In this document: in pieces, positions 37,092 through 47,454 of the stretch
Position numbering within the stretch: position 1 is the stretch's first letter
Layout of the letters: each line of letters starts with the position of its first letter
Origin: Pseudoalteromonas sp. H105
GTDB taxonomy: Bacteria > Pseudomonadota > Gammaproteobacteria > Enterobacterales > Alteromonadaceae
Direction: 5' to 3'
Assembly (NCBI RefSeq): GCF_001469215.1
Contig: NZ_LOFH01000005.1
Span: forward strand, 124,001-188,000
Length of the DNA: 64,000 nt
The notes under the pieces: model-generated
The model's database searches: none
What the model was told of the DNA's origin: nothing
The model's input: the letters and a program-made list of their open reading frames with translations, nothing else
Program-made: the position numbers and the translations under genes

Positions 37092-38078
37092 CTATTTAAT
37101 ACCTCTACTTTTTATAAATAGTAATAACCTAGTAAGTCCTAACTTGTCTAAAAGAATAAAAATAGCGAGCTCGTACGGAATGATACTAACATTACTCAAA
37201 AGATATTTTGTCGAGGCTGGAAATTCAGAGCTTATTGTATTTTTTAAACGCTTATACCGCTTACTTTGATTCCCATAAATACAAGATACAAAGTTCAACT
37301 TACTAAAAGAAAGGTTATTGAACAATCGATAACTTGGGAGTACATCGTTATCAACGCATTGCGCCGTAATCGCTTGGTTAAATTTATGAATCGACTCATC
37401 AGACAGTTTACTTTGTAATTTTTTTGATGAATTACAAGCCGAAGACATGCTGTTATCTCTGATGCGGTAATAGTATGTAGCAGCGGCTGCTAAGCCAGAC
37501 TTAACACCTTCAAGGAAGTGGAAGTTTGTTAAGTAAAGCTCCCCTTTATCATAACTATATTGTCGCTCAATAAGCAGTTCTCGTTTATACATCCTGCACC
37601 AGGTTGCATAAGGTATCGAAAGAAGAGAAAGTAAGTTCTCTTTCGAAAATACGAAATCTTCTTCGTGCCTTTTAGATTTGCTATTTTTTAATGGTTTTCC
37701 ATCTTCATCGACCAACTCTACATTACTAACAACAATATCGAGCTTTTCATTTATTGCTAATGTGTAAAGCTCTTTGATGAAATCTGGAGAAATAAAGTCA
37801 TCTGAATCTAAATTGATAACGAACTCACCTATTGCCTTATCAAACGCATCTTGGCGCGCTTTATACAGCCCTTCATTAATGTCTTTTTTAATGTATACAA
37901 ATCGATTATCTTTTTTCAAATATCTTTGAATAATTTCATCTGACCCATCTGGGGAAGCATCATTTACAATTATAAATTCAATATCTTCTAAGGTCTGCAA
38001 ACATAAATTTTCTAAAAACACCTCAAGATATTTCTCAACACCGTAGACTGGTATTAATAGACTCACTTTCTTTTTCAT
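37092..38078 (-). CDS. Family 2 glycosyltransferase
   Basis: A 328-residue GT-A enzyme beginning VSLLIPVYGVEKYLEVFLENL, with FIIVNDASPDGSDEII and FVINLDSDDFISPDFI carrying the DxD. The C-terminal third is divergent and ends in a hydrophobic segment near 300-325. It follows the Wzx gene closely (6-base gap). Confidence 0.9.
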   Translation of the reverse strand: MKKKVSLLIPVYGVEKYLEVFLENLCLQTLEDIEFIIVNDASPDGSDEIIQRYLKKDNRFVYIKKDINEGLYKARQDAFDKAIGEFVINLDSDDFISPDFIKELYTLAINEKLDIVVSNVELVDEDGKPLKNSKSKRHEEDFVFSKENLLSLLSIPYATWCRMYKRELLIERQYSYDKGELYLTNFHFLEGVKSGLAAAATYYYRIRDNSMSSACNSSKKLQSKLSDESIHKFNQAITAQCVDNDVLPSYRLFNNLSFSKLNFVSCIYGNQSKRYKRLKNTISSEFPASTKYLLSNVSIIPYELAIFILLDKLGLTRLLLFIKSRGIK

Positions 38079-38084
38079 ATAAAC

Positions 38085-39350
38085 CTACAGAAGTTTTAGC
38101 GTATTTAGTTTTAATTTTATTAAAACATAAAAGTAAGAGGAAACATTCACTATGATCACAGTCCAAGTTGTCATTATTGCAGCACCAAGCGGGCCATAAC
38201 TTGGGATGAGGAAATAACCTAAAATCAGGGAGATAAACAATGCACATAACAAAATGTTTTTTTGTATTTTCTCATGCCCTGTCATTGAAAGTAATAATCC
38301 AATATTACCTGTTATTACATTAACCAATTGACCTAAGGCTAAGACTATCAATACTAAATACTGACTGGGATATGATTCATCAATCATCATTAAAATTTGC
38401 TGACTAAATAGCATAATAATAAATACTGCTGGAACACAGAGTATCCACATCAATCTCGAAGATTTACTGATCAAGTGCTGTAAAGCGACTAAATCACCAT
38501 TTTTGTAAGTTACCGCTATTTGTGGAGCCAACACACGATTAACCGCAATGATGATAAATGACAACATTGTTGTTAGCTTAAGCGATACAGCCATTATGGA
38601 TATATCTTTACCAACCCACAAAACCCCAAGTAACAAAATAGCTGCATGATTATTATACTGCACAACAGATTGGCTTACTAACATTGACTTACATGTAGAT
38701 TTGAACGCATGAGTGTCAAAACTTTCATTCTCGTCGTTAAGATCTTTATTTAGATAGTAAATTGCAATTACTGAGGCCAGCAAGTTACCTAGGGCAAAAG
38801 CACACGCAGCATCAAAGTAACTGTCTGCAAAAAAAGTTAGCGATGATAATAAAACAATATTTTGCACAAAGCCGGTTGTTATCATCGCAATGATAATCCT
38901 ACCAGCCCCTTGAAGGGCTGATGATAATAACAATATGATAGATGATAAAGGTAAAACAACTATAATAGAAAGTATGAATAACTCCTCACTAGATAGCTCT
39001 ACCGTTTTATTAACTACAAATAAAATAAAGGTAATTACTAGTGAAAATACAACCGAAAGCAAACATGCATTTTTCACAACTAATTTAACTAACTTTCCAA
39101 CATTTCTATTAATTGCTGTAAATTTTAAGATGGCTTCTGGCGCACCAAATGTCGATAGCGCAGTGAGTACTGAAGATAATGCTATCAAGAAGAAGTAAGC
39201 GCTTGAGGTTTCTCCCCCTAAGTTTTTAACTAAAAGTACAGTAGTACTAAAGCCTAGAATTGAAGAAATAACCTTAATAAGAAACACAATTACAGTTTGG
39301 CGATAAAAGGCATCATGCATTAATTTATTGAGATGTCGCATGTAGCTCAC
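38085..39350 (-). CDS. wzx: Wzx-type polysaccharide flippase
   Basis: A 421-residue protein with about 12 membrane helices in the polysaccharide-biosynthesis flippase family. The first segment FLIKVISSILGFSTTVLLVKNLG and the central SVVQYNNHAAILLLG are typical. It moves lipid-linked repeat units to the periplasm. Its start overlaps the pyruvyl-transferase gene by 4 bases. Confidence 0.88.
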   Translation of the reverse strand: MSYMRHLNKLMHDAFYRQTVIVFLIKVISSILGFSTTVLLVKNLGGETSSAYFFLIALSSVLTALSTFGAPEAILKFTAINRNVGKLVKLVVKNACLLSVVFSLVITFILFVVNKTVELSSEELFILSIIVVLPLSSIILLLSSALQGAGRIIIAMITTGFVQNIVLLSSLTFFADSYFDAACAFALGNLLASVIAIYYLNKDLNDENESFDTHAFKSTCKSMLVSQSVVQYNNHAAILLLGVLWVGKDISIMAVSLKLTTMLSFIIIAVNRVLAPQIAVTYKNGDLVALQHLISKSSRLMWILCVPAVFIIMLFSQQILMMIDESYPSQYLVLIVLALGQLVNVITGNIGLLLSMTGHEKIQKNILLCALFISLILGYFLIPSYGPLGAAIMTTWTVIIVNVSSYFYVLIKLKLNTLKLL

Positions 39351-40177
39351 ATTTTACCCGGGAATAAACTCAAAATTCGTTCTATCTTTTCGTCAGTAAT
39401 TTCATTGAAGTAAAAAGCCCCTTCTAGCTCCTCAATTTCAACTTGTTCATCAATTAAAACTGGTTCTCTTTTAGAATCGCTAATACCTAATGCATAATCA
39501 TCAAACTTAAACCTTCCGCCCAAAAGCTTATCTGAAAAAACAATGTGGGCATTTGGAATTGAATATGAATCAGAAGCAATTAAACCATGCAATGATGAAG
39601 AGAGTACATTTTCGCACGCTAATAGCTGATCAATAAATGGTTCTATATCTTGCTGGATATCGATGAGTAAAGTGTCGGTTCTGCTTGCCCATGTTTTTAC
39701 AATTGGGTTACTTTTGTCTACATGATGAGGGATCAAACCATATTTATATTTTTTCTCAACGCAAGGGTTATAAAAATGCCTAATACAAACGCCAGGATCG
39801 CCATACTCTGCGCCCTGCCAATTTAATCTATTAGCTGTAGAAGGACCCCGTAATAGCTTGATATCTAATTTTTTATTACAATCGCTCTCTGAAGAAATTA
39901 ACCCGCTTCCCCAGACAAGGCTATTATTTCTGGCTCTATGTAAAATAGATCCGATGCCTAGAATGTGCTTTTTAAAAGAGTATGGATATATAACTACTTT
40001 TTTACCGGAGACCTTTTCTATTAGGTATTCGTTTAAATCGTCTCCCCAATTAGGCACACCTTTAAAATAGTTCACTAATATACAGTTATCTTTACCGTAT
40101 TTACTCAAATTATAATGATAATTAAAAATAGTTAAAACTTTGGATTTTGTAATTTTGTATAAAGATATTAATTTCAT
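39347..40177 (-). CDS. Polysaccharide pyruvyl transferase family protein
   Basis: A 276-residue protein of the CsaB/WcaK-like family, which transfers pyruvate from PEP to form a ketal on a sugar. Visible pieces are YFKGVPNWGDDLNEYL, LGIGSILHRARNN, LVWGSGLISSE and VLSSSLHGLIASDSYSIPN. The shorter than usual length (300-400) means the N-terminal domain is compact. A pyruvylated, acidic glycan would follow, if active. Confidence 0.82.
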   Translation of the reverse strand: MKLISLYKITKSKVLTIFNYHYNLSKYGKDNCILVNYFKGVPNWGDDLNEYLIEKVSGKKVVIYPYSFKKHILGIGSILHRARNNSLVWGSGLISSESDCNKKLDIKLLRGPSTANRLNWQGAEYGDPGVCIRHFYNPCVEKKYKYGLIPHHVDKSNPIVKTWASRTDTLLIDIQQDIEPFIDQLLACENVLSSSLHGLIASDSYSIPNAHIVFSDKLLGGRFKFDDYALGISDSKREPVLIDEQVEIEELEGAFYFNEITDEKIERILSLFPGKM

Positions 40178-40178
40178 T

Positions 40179-41312
40179 TTAAACTATTTCACTATATATA
40201 TCGGCTAACTTTAAAAATTCAATTTCCCAGTTATTGCTCTTAACAAATAACTGTCCATTAATTCCCATTCTTTCTAACTCGTCATTATTTTTTGCAAGTT
40301 GTGTAATTGCTTCAGCAAGCAGTTTTGGCTCAGCAGGCTTAACAAACACACCTGATTTAGAAGCTTCAAGCTTCTCTTTCCAGCTACTGAAGTCACTTGC
40401 AATATAAGGCTTTGAAAATGACATGTACTCAAAGAGTTTATTTGGATCAGTCGATGAATGATCACCAACATCATGTATATAAATTAACCCTATATCAGAT
40501 TGTGCAACATAAGCAAAAGCAAGCTCTTGATTTAACCTTCCTGTAAAATCAACATACTTCCAACCAGGTAACGCTTTCAGTATTTTTAAGTAGTTGCTAC
40601 TTATCTCGCCAATCAAGCAAAGTCTAACTTGCCTTTCCTTATTCACTCGTTCTAGGGAATTTACAATATCTGTTATTCCCCTAGGCTCATTGATCGATCC
40701 CAAGTAAACGAGTCTAAAGCAATCATTTTTTAAACTGACTTCACTTTTCAACTCATCAACTCTATCAATAAGCGATTGATTAAACCGAGGTGAGTTCCCG
40801 ATTAAAACCGCTTTTTTACCTAGCCTTTTAACGACCGAGTCCTGTGTGCCTATCGCTCTATTTGTGACATTAGCCGTTAACCACTCAAGTGTTGAAACAA
40901 CTTTACATGCTACGTTTCTAAGCCTTTTTGGTATCCACTCTCTAAATAAAAGCCTTTTCGAATAATCTTCATGGGTATCGTAAATCACTTTTTTTGAAAA
41001 AAGCTTCAATAAAAACACAAGTGGAATAGTGTTTGGATTATGTAAATGGTAAATATCTGCCTTAAATTGGAGTGCCTGTATAAACACTTTATAAATGAAA
41101 ATAATCCGACCAATTTTCCCTAGCGCCGCTATTTTTGAACGGATCAGCTTTACACCATCGATAGTTCGTTTATCTAATTCATGAGGCATTTTTGCGATAA
41201 GAGTCACATCGTAGCCATGTTTTGCTAATGATACTGCTTGCTTTTTAAATACCCTCACGTCATCCCAAATGTGGATAGGTGCTACAATACAAACCTTTTT
41301 CAAACCCATCAT
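40179..41312 (-). CDS. Family 4 glycosyltransferase
   Basis: A 377-residue GT-B enzyme. N-terminal CIVAPIHIWDDVRVFKKQAV, acceptor strand DIYHLHNPNTIPL, and donor domain with YLGSINEPRGI and the Glu-rich PNKLFEYMSFSKPYIASDF. The N-terminal helix region may associate with the membrane. It overlaps the Wzy-like gene by 4 bases. Confidence 0.88.
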   Translation of the reverse strand: MMGLKKVCIVAPIHIWDDVRVFKKQAVSLAKHGYDVTLIAKMPHELDKRTIDGVKLIRSKIAALGKIGRIIFIYKVFIQALQFKADIYHLHNPNTIPLVFLLKLFSKKVIYDTHEDYSKRLLFREWIPKRLRNVACKVVSTLEWLTANVTNRAIGTQDSVVKRLGKKAVLIGNSPRFNQSLIDRVDELKSEVSLKNDCFRLVYLGSINEPRGITDIVNSLERVNKERQVRLCLIGEISSNYLKILKALPGWKYVDFTGRLNQELAFAYVAQSDIGLIYIHDVGDHSSTDPNKLFEYMSFSKPYIASDFSSWKEKLEASKSGVFVKPAEPKLLAEAITQLAKNNDELERMGINGQLFVKSNNWEIEFLKLADIYSEIV

Positions 41313-42397
41313 AGACCTTTTAATATTGAGTTATAATCGTACTCAGATGTTGCTAAAAACGTTACTTTTAAAAAGTAGGGTAAAAGTATGTAGCAAATTA
41401 CCAAGACAGTTGAATAGACTTTATTTTTTTGAATATACTGCGCGATTAGATAGTACATAGGAAAAATATAAAAAATCATAAAGTACTGAGCTACTCTGCC
41501 AAAAAAACCAAAATACATATTTACAATGAACAACCAATACGTTGCGGCTAAAATCATAAAAAAACGCATAACCATGTCATAGCTATCATCATATAGGCCT
41601 AATTTCACTTCCTTCTTGTACGTGTACATAGCCAGTAAAAAAAGGGGCATATAATATAATTTTGTTATTACTGAAACAAGGTTAGCACTTGCGGACAATG
41701 CACTCTCAAAATATCCGGCATAACTACCAAACAACGTGGAAACTATAATCGGAAGTAACTTAGGAACAACCAACGCAGAGACAATAAAACTAAACAAAAA
41801 TAAATACCACACTCTAAGAGGTGTTGGCTTGAGATATATAAAAATAAAAAACGGGTAAACCAGAATAAAAGATGCATGGCATAATGACGCTAAAACGGTC
41901 AAAATCAGGGCTAAAAAATACTGCCTATTATAAAGTACGATAAATAAGCAAGGCAATATCGCTATCGCCATATACTGCCTTAAACCATTTAACTGATTTT
42001 GATAAATACCCGTTACTGTAAAGTACAAAAATACAAAAATCCAAACTTTATAGTTGGCGTTTTTCAGAAGAAAAATAAAGTACAACCAAAACACAGAGTA
42101 AACAACAGACACTAGTATAAATATAGACTGCTCACCAAGTCTTAAGGCTGTTGATATCTTTAATATGTAATAAAATACATATTCCTTCTTATTATAGTAA
42201 TACTCTATATTGTAGCCATATTTATACATATCTACATATGATATATAATCAGTGCCTACATCAAGTTGAAATGCAGGCATTTGAAAATAAAAGAAAACCA
42301 CTGGAAATAGGATCAAAAAGAAGGCAAGCTTTTCAAACTTTCTATCCATAAAATAAAGATAAAACACGCTAACAAACGTGGTAAGTAGGTACATCAC
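41309..42397 (-). CDS. wzy: EpsG-family polysaccharide polymerase (Wzy)
   Basis: A 362-residue membrane protein with about ten helices. The VGTDYISYVDMYKYGYN segment near residue 48-64 and QNQLNGLRQYMAIAILP near 127-143 are typical of the EpsG/Wzy family that polymerises repeat units in the periplasm. It is AT-rich and lies between Wzz and a glycosyltransferase, the expected place. Confidence 0.8.
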   Translation of the reverse strand: MMYLLTTFVSVFYLYFMDRKFEKLAFFLILFPVVFFYFQMPAFQLDVGTDYISYVDMYKYGYNIEYYYNKKEYVFYYILKISTALRLGEQSIFILVSVVYSVFWLYFIFLLKNANYKVWIFVFLYFTVTGIYQNQLNGLRQYMAIAILPCLFIVLYNRQYFLALILTVLASLCHASFILVYPFFIFIYLKPTPLRVWYLFLFSFIVSALVVPKLLPIIVSTLFGSYAGYFESALSASANLVSVITKLYYMPLFLLAMYTYKKEVKLGLYDDSYDMVMRFFMILAATYWLFIVNMYFGFFGRVAQYFMIFYIFPMYYLIAQYIQKNKVYSTVLVICYILLPYFLKVTFLATSEYDYNSILKGL

Positions 42398-42451
42398 TTC
42401 ATTTACTGCATGAAGCTTTTGATTTTTACTGGCATTTTTTTTCCTTCGTTT

Positions 42452-43378
42452 TTATAGCTGTGCCGCTTTATCTTTTTTTATTACAAAGCGAAGAAACACA
42501 ACTAACAAACCGATTACACCACCTAAAACAAAACCCATTAACGAGATTAGTGCTCTTTGAGGCTTAAGCTTCATCTCAGGTACAACGGCAGGGTCAACTA
42601 CTTTGAACACAAAATCCTTTTGTACTTCTGTTAACATCAAGCTCTTCGTCTGTTCTTTAATCAACTCATAAAATGTACTTTGCATTTCAGCCACAGACGT
42701 TTTATTTAATTGGTTATTTAAGTATGCAAGGTTTTGCTGCGTTTCACGTTTTTTCCTTTCTCGCATCACTTCATTTATGTCATCAACAAGCCAATTAACC
42801 CACGTTTGTGCTAAAAAAGGAGAGTAATGCATGATGGATAAGGTAAATGAGCCGTTTTCTTTGTCTTGCGTAATTGAGAAAACCTCATTAATGAAAACGT
42901 CATAAGCTTCTTGATTTGAAGGCTTTGATTTTCTTAAACCTTTCGGCTCTCTGAGCCACAGGTTATTTATTGGATCATAGACTTCTTCATCGTATTGTAA
43001 TGAGTCACTCTCCATCTCCCAGCCATTTGCAGCCATTAATGGCACCAATATATTACGACTTGTTATAAAATTAGATACAAACTTTCTTGAGTTTAAGACC
43101 TGTACCGCTAGGGCTGTTTGGCTCCCTTCCCCACCGCCAATATCTACACCAGCTAGCGCTGCTAATCCTCCCAGTTGATTTGCCATACCACCCAAACCTG
43201 AGCCTGATTGTGACTCTGAGGGTGAAAGCAAAGCACTTGCTTTATATATATTTGGTGAAGATAGTGCGTATAAAACAGCGGCACCAGTAAAAAGTACTAC
43301 CGAAAAACATATTAACCATTTACCTTCCCAGATAGCCTGAATTAATTCCAAAAATGTAATAGGCTTCTGTTCATTCAT
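42452..43378 (-). CDS. wzz: Wzz-type chain-length determinant protein
   Basis: A 308-residue polysaccharide co-polymerase without a kinase domain. Two membrane helices flank a periplasmic domain: one near residues 24-46 (WLICFSVVLFTGAAVLYAL) and one near the C-terminus (ALISLMGFVLGGVIGLLVVF). The MNEQKP start at 43378 has an AGAGGAAG ribosome-binding site; the longer form from 43429 has none, so I prefer the shorter. It sets chain length of the second glycan. Confidence 0.88.
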   Translation of the reverse strand: MNEQKPITFLELIQAIWEGKWLICFSVVLFTGAAVLYALSSPNIYKASALLSPSESQSGSGLGGMANQLGGLAALAGVDIGGGEGSQTALAVQVLNSRKFVSNFITSRNILVPLMAANGWEMESDSLQYDEEVYDPINNLWLREPKGLRKSKPSNQEAYDVFINEVFSITQDKENGSFTLSIMHYSPFLAQTWVNWLVDDINEVMRERKKRETQQNLAYLNNQLNKTSVAEMQSTFYELIKEQTKSLMLTEVQKDFVFKVVDPAVVPEMKLKPQRALISLMGFVLGGVIGLLVVFLRFVIKKDKAAQL

Positions 43379-43563
43379 TTTTATGGTGCTTCCTCTGTTA
43401 TTAGTACTTTTAATAGATTCTAGTTTCATTTCATAAACAACAATTATTATCTAATTTGATAGTTGCACATCGACATATTCCCTTAGTGTAAGCCTTAAAA
43501 GAAAGATTACTTAAATCGTAATTTATTTTCTAAGTAAATGAGATAAGTTATAGATACAAAAAA

Positions 43564-44556
43564 CTACCTGCCCATACCAAATATCACGACTTTAATTGTT
43601 TTAATAATAATTTTAAAATCAACTAAAGTACTATGGTGTTTGATGTAGTGTATGTCGTATTTGTGTTTCCAAACCGCATCTTCAATCGATGCTCCGTATG
43701 GATAACTTACCTGTGCCAATCCTGTTACACCGGGCTTTACAGCGTGGCGAAAACGATAATATGGAATAACTTTCTCTAAATCTTCAATAAATACTTCTCG
43801 TTCTGGTCTAGGGCCTACAACAGACATTTCCCCGCGTAAAACATTTATTAATTGTGGTATTTCATCAATCCGGGTTTTACGAATAAAATTCCCAACCCGC
43901 GTGACTCGGCTATCATTTTCCTTTGCCCACTTAGCCCCCCCCTCTTCAGCATCAACTCTCATTGATCTAAACTTAATAACTTTAAACTCTTCGTTGTATT
44001 GTCCAACACGTTTTTGTTTATAAATAACAGGCCCTTTGCTTTCTAAACGAATAAATAGTGCGGTTACTAACGCTATTGGTAAAAATAATAAAATTAAAAC
44101 TATGGCAACAAAGAGATCAATCGACCTTTTAGCTAACTGGGTTCGCTTTGTATTAAGTATAGAAAACGCTTTTTGGTGCAAAAAATAGCTGCTTTGTAAA
44201 AGCGAAACTTCTGTGTAACCCATTCTTTTATCAAGATAGCTTATTAAGGGTTCTACCCATGCACCAAGCTCTGTTGCTGTTACAAGAAAGCTTCTTTTCT
44301 CATTTGACAACTTTGAATTATCGAAATGAGTGATAATTTTTTTGTCTAAATTTTTAAGCGTATAATCATTAAAAATAAAGTTTACATCATAGCTTTTAAG
44401 TACATCTTTTAATTGTTCTACTTTATCCTCAGGGCAATAAACATAAACATCTGATGCTCTGTATGCATACTTTGGAGCTCTAACTGAACGCCCCTTTTTG
44501 AGCTGCTCAAATAATAAAGAACTCTCTTCTGAGTTATTAGAAACAAACTGTAGCAT
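43564..44556 (-). CDS. Initiating undecaprenyl-phosphate sugar phosphotransferase
   Basis: A 330-residue protein: the last about 195 residues are a bacterial sugar transferase domain with one strong helix (SIDLFVAIVLILLFLPIALV, about 145-167), FKVIKFRSM, the catalytic TRIDEIPQLINVLRGEMSVVGPRPERE and the KPGVTGLAQV loop. The N-terminal 130 residues are soluble rather than the usual four-helix membrane domain of WcaJ/WbaP. It would load the first sugar of the second glycan. Confidence 0.88.
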   Translation of the reverse strand: MLQFVSNNSEESSLLFEQLKKGRSVRAPKYAYRASDVYVYCPEDKVEQLKDVLKSYDVNFIFNDYTLKNLDKKIITHFDNSKLSNEKRSFLVTATELGAWVEPLISYLDKRMGYTEVSLLQSSYFLHQKAFSILNTKRTQLAKRSIDLFVAIVLILLFLPIALVTALFIRLESKGPVIYKQKRVGQYNEEFKVIKFRSMRVDAEEGGAKWAKENDSRVTRVGNFIRKTRIDEIPQLINVLRGEMSVVGPRPEREVFIEDLEKVIPYYRFRHAVKPGVTGLAQVSYPYGASIEDAVWKHKYDIHYIKHHSTLVDFKIIIKTIKVVIFGMGR

Positions 44557-44649
44557 TGAACTCTACAACCTCAATAAATGGAAAAAGAATGCTTTGTTCC
44601 CTAAGCATAATACTAATTAACATAGTTAAAAATTAACTAGTATATCGTT

Positions 44650-47328
44650 TTAAATACTACTAATCGCAGCGACAGCTACACCAAGTTGATAAACAATTTG
44701 TGTTGCGGTGCTCCATAGCGTTAGGTTATTCATATAGCCAGAATCAAGCGGCACGACTATTGTGTCACCGGCTTCTAATGCTTGTGCATCATTTACTGCA
44801 AACCAGCTGCCTGAGTCAGGGATTTTTACAGAGCCATTGGCTTTTATGATGTAAATACGTCCTTCGTCAGCGCGTTCTTTTAATCCACCGCTTAACGTTA
44901 TGTAATCTTGATAAGAAATGCCGGGGTTATATAAGTGCGATGTTGAGTAATTCACTTCTCCAATAACACTTATTGAATCACGCTTGCTTGGTACATACAG
45001 TGTATCGCCGTCTTGAAGAACTAACTTTTGCTTATCCTCAACAATTAGCGGTAAATCAATAACCAACCGTCCAACAGCCTCTACATCGGCTAAATCGATC
45101 AGTAATTTATTCATTTCATCATAAGATAATGACGTGCCGCCAACTGAATTTTCAAAGCTTTTCTGAGCGATGTCTCGGCGTAGCTCTTCAGACAACTTTG
45201 CTAATTGCTTTTGCTCTTGAAGCCTGATCGACTCACGCGTAAAAATGGCTGCGCTTTCTTGGGCAAACTCTGAGAAACCGCCTGCTCGTTCAAGTAAATT
45301 ACTCAGTGTTTCGCCGCGGCGAATAGTGTAAACACCTGGGAATTTAACTTCCCCTTTAAGCTCTACCTTTACGTTTTCTTGCCAGTTAGGTATTGAAAAC
45401 ACATTTAAACTGTCTTTACTTTGTAGTAATCGATTGTCATCTTCGTTGCCTAACAGTGCATTTTGTAGGTTAAACTTAATATGCTTAACCTTAGATGCAT
45501 CTCCCGCCACTATACGCGTTATTTCAGCTTGCTCTATGTAGGCTGATTCAAGTAATCCGCCCGCGGCTACTATTAACTCATTAACTTCTGCCCCGACTGT
45601 TAACGGGTAAATCCCTGGAAAAGTAACATGGCCATTGACTTCAACTAATTGCATTGCTTTTTGTACTGAAGCTTGTTGTTTTAATTTAGCTTTAACTGAT
45701 TTTAATAAATTAAAACGGCTAAAAATGGCGTAATCTTCAGGCTGAAGCTCTTGAGCATTTTCTTCTTCGGCTTTACGCTGTTTAGCTAATTGAGCGATTG
45801 TAAGGCTCGCTTCTTCTTGTGCTTTCTTAAAAGGGTCTTCCTCTTCAAGTACACCAATATATTTTTCAAACTCTTTTTGTTGAAACATGTGCCACTGCTT
45901 CACCTTGAGTTGCTGCTCTTGCTGCTGCTGCGTTAAGGCTAAATTAGCAAGAGCAAGCTCTTCCGCTTCTTTCTCCTCAAAGCGACTAAATACCAGTATT
46001 TTATCGTTAGCCTTTAACAATAAGTCATGTTTTTGGGCTTTTACACTCGCTTGTGCTACATCAAACTGGTGCACCTCAATGTCACCGGCAATATTAATCT
46101 CGCGAATTAATAAACCATAACTTAAATCGGCCTGCGGTAATAAATCGCCTCGTACCGACGTAAACACGTCTGAAATACGTTTGCCTTCATGCCATTGATA
46201 ATGGCCTGGTCGCGCAACTGCGCCAATGACACTAATCGAGTTTTGATACTGTAAACTGATTGGATTAAAGCGAATGCGATCACCATCTCGTGGGATATAC
46301 TGTACATTCTGGGTGGTAAAGTCGACTGAAAGAACTTCTTTCATATTGTAGTTATTGAAACGCTCTACAACGGCTTTTTTCGCATAAGCCTCTGGCTTTA
46401 AACCGCCAGCCATAGCCAATAAATTTCCAGCTGTTTCATTTTGCTTAAGTTCAAATATAGCTGGACGCTTAACAAGCCCTTCAACAGTGACTTGAGCGCC
46501 TACAGGTGGAACAAAAACAACATCGCCAGGCTTTAAAACAATGTCATTTCGGCTATCGCCTTCGATTAATAAGTCATATAAGTCAAAACGTGCCACAACC
46601 TTGCCCGCGCGTTTAACTTGGATATTACGTAAAGAGGCAATATCTGACACGCCACCGCTCACAAAAAGAGCATGTGAAACCGTGGTTAATGATGAAACAC
46701 TGTAACTGCCTGGTTTATACGCTTCACCTAAGACGAGGATACGTATACTGCGTAATTTCCCGATAGATACAAACGCTTTTATGCCTATAATTTCTTGCTG
46801 TACTTTTGCTTTTATCAGTTCTTTTACTTCTGAAAAAGTCAAACCGGCCACTTGAACAGGGCTTAAGTTTGGAATACTAATCCGCCCCTCTCGGTCTACA
46901 ACCACTTCATGACTTTCGCTTTCTTTACCGTAAAAGTTAATGTTCAACTGATCGCCACGCCCAATTAAATACGTATCAGGCACAGCCGCGTTTTCATTTG
47001 GCATAAAAGTAGTGGGTTCACCTGCAAATAGTTCATAACCGAAAGGCTTGAGCTCGTCTTTTTTTGGTTTAAAGCGCTCTTCATCAGACAAAGGCGCTTG
47101 CTCGTTTTGGGCTCGCGGTTGTAATGTTGGTTCTTCTTTGGTCGCTATTTGCCCTGAATCAGACCCAGTAATGGTTGAAAGGTCGACACCGTATTGTTTT
47201 GCTAGGGCTTCTTGTTGTGCTTTAGGTAGCTTTTTAAATTGTTCTATCTGTGAGGCACTGGGCGTGAATGCCCACGAAAACGCAGTAAAAAAGAATAACA
47301 AAGTTATTAAAAATCGATTAAATAACAT
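44650..47328 (-). CDS. Large SLBB polysaccharide export protein (Wza-like)
   Basis: An 892-residue exported protein, more than twice the length of Wza. Signal peptide MLFNRFLITLLFFFTAFSWAF (about 1-21), then a soluble linker, a poly-export domain (about 110-200, YLIGRGDQLNINFYGKESE), and at least five SLBB-type repeats (e.g. ILVLGEAYKPGSYSVS, VTVEGLVKRPAIFEL, VEVNGHVTFPGIYPLT, VELKGEVKFPGVYTIR), then a C-terminal membrane-like segment. Probably the periplasm-to-outer-membrane export channel of the second glycan. An upstream Met at 47361 is possible, but the signal peptide fits the 47328 start. First gene of the locus. Confidence 0.88.
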   Translation of the reverse strand: MLFNRFLITLLFFFTAFSWAFTPSASQIEQFKKLPKAQQEALAKQYGVDLSTITGSDSGQIATKEEPTLQPRAQNEQAPLSDEERFKPKKDELKPFGYELFAGEPTTFMPNENAAVPDTYLIGRGDQLNINFYGKESESHEVVVDREGRISIPNLSPVQVAGLTFSEVKELIKAKVQQEIIGIKAFVSIGKLRSIRILVLGEAYKPGSYSVSSLTTVSHALFVSGGVSDIASLRNIQVKRAGKVVARFDLYDLLIEGDSRNDIVLKPGDVVFVPPVGAQVTVEGLVKRPAIFELKQNETAGNLLAMAGGLKPEAYAKKAVVERFNNYNMKEVLSVDFTTQNVQYIPRDGDRIRFNPISLQYQNSISVIGAVARPGHYQWHEGKRISDVFTSVRGDLLPQADLSYGLLIREINIAGDIEVHQFDVAQASVKAQKHDLLLKANDKILVFSRFEEKEAEELALANLALTQQQQEQQLKVKQWHMFQQKEFEKYIGVLEEEDPFKKAQEEASLTIAQLAKQRKAEEENAQELQPEDYAIFSRFNLLKSVKAKLKQQASVQKAMQLVEVNGHVTFPGIYPLTVGAEVNELIVAAGGLLESAYIEQAEITRIVAGDASKVKHIKFNLQNALLGNEDDNRLLQSKDSLNVFSIPNWQENVKVELKGEVKFPGVYTIRRGETLSNLLERAGGFSEFAQESAAIFTRESIRLQEQKQLAKLSEELRRDIAQKSFENSVGGTSLSYDEMNKLLIDLADVEAVGRLVIDLPLIVEDKQKLVLQDGDTLYVPSKRDSISVIGEVNYSTSHLYNPGISYQDYITLSGGLKERADEGRIYIIKANGSVKIPDSGSWFAVNDAQALEAGDTIVVPLDSGYMNNLTLWSTATQIVYQLGVAVAAISSI

Positions 47329-47396
47329 CACAAGCAGGTTTATCCCTAGTTCTACGACCAAAAAGATTGGCTATTCTACATTATTTCATCACAAAT

Positions 47397-47420
47397 AAAA
47401 AAGGGACTTAAGTCCCTTTG
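47397..47420 (-). terminator. Rho-independent terminator after the DUF481 gene
   Basis: AAAGGGACTTAAGTCCCTTT stem followed by a T-run on the minus strand, 35 bases past the DUF481 stop. It separates that gene from the second polysaccharide locus, whose promoter must lie in the short stretch 47329-47396. Confidence 0.9.
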
Positions 47421-47454
47421 TTACAGAATAATGTCATTATAATCTTTAAAACTG

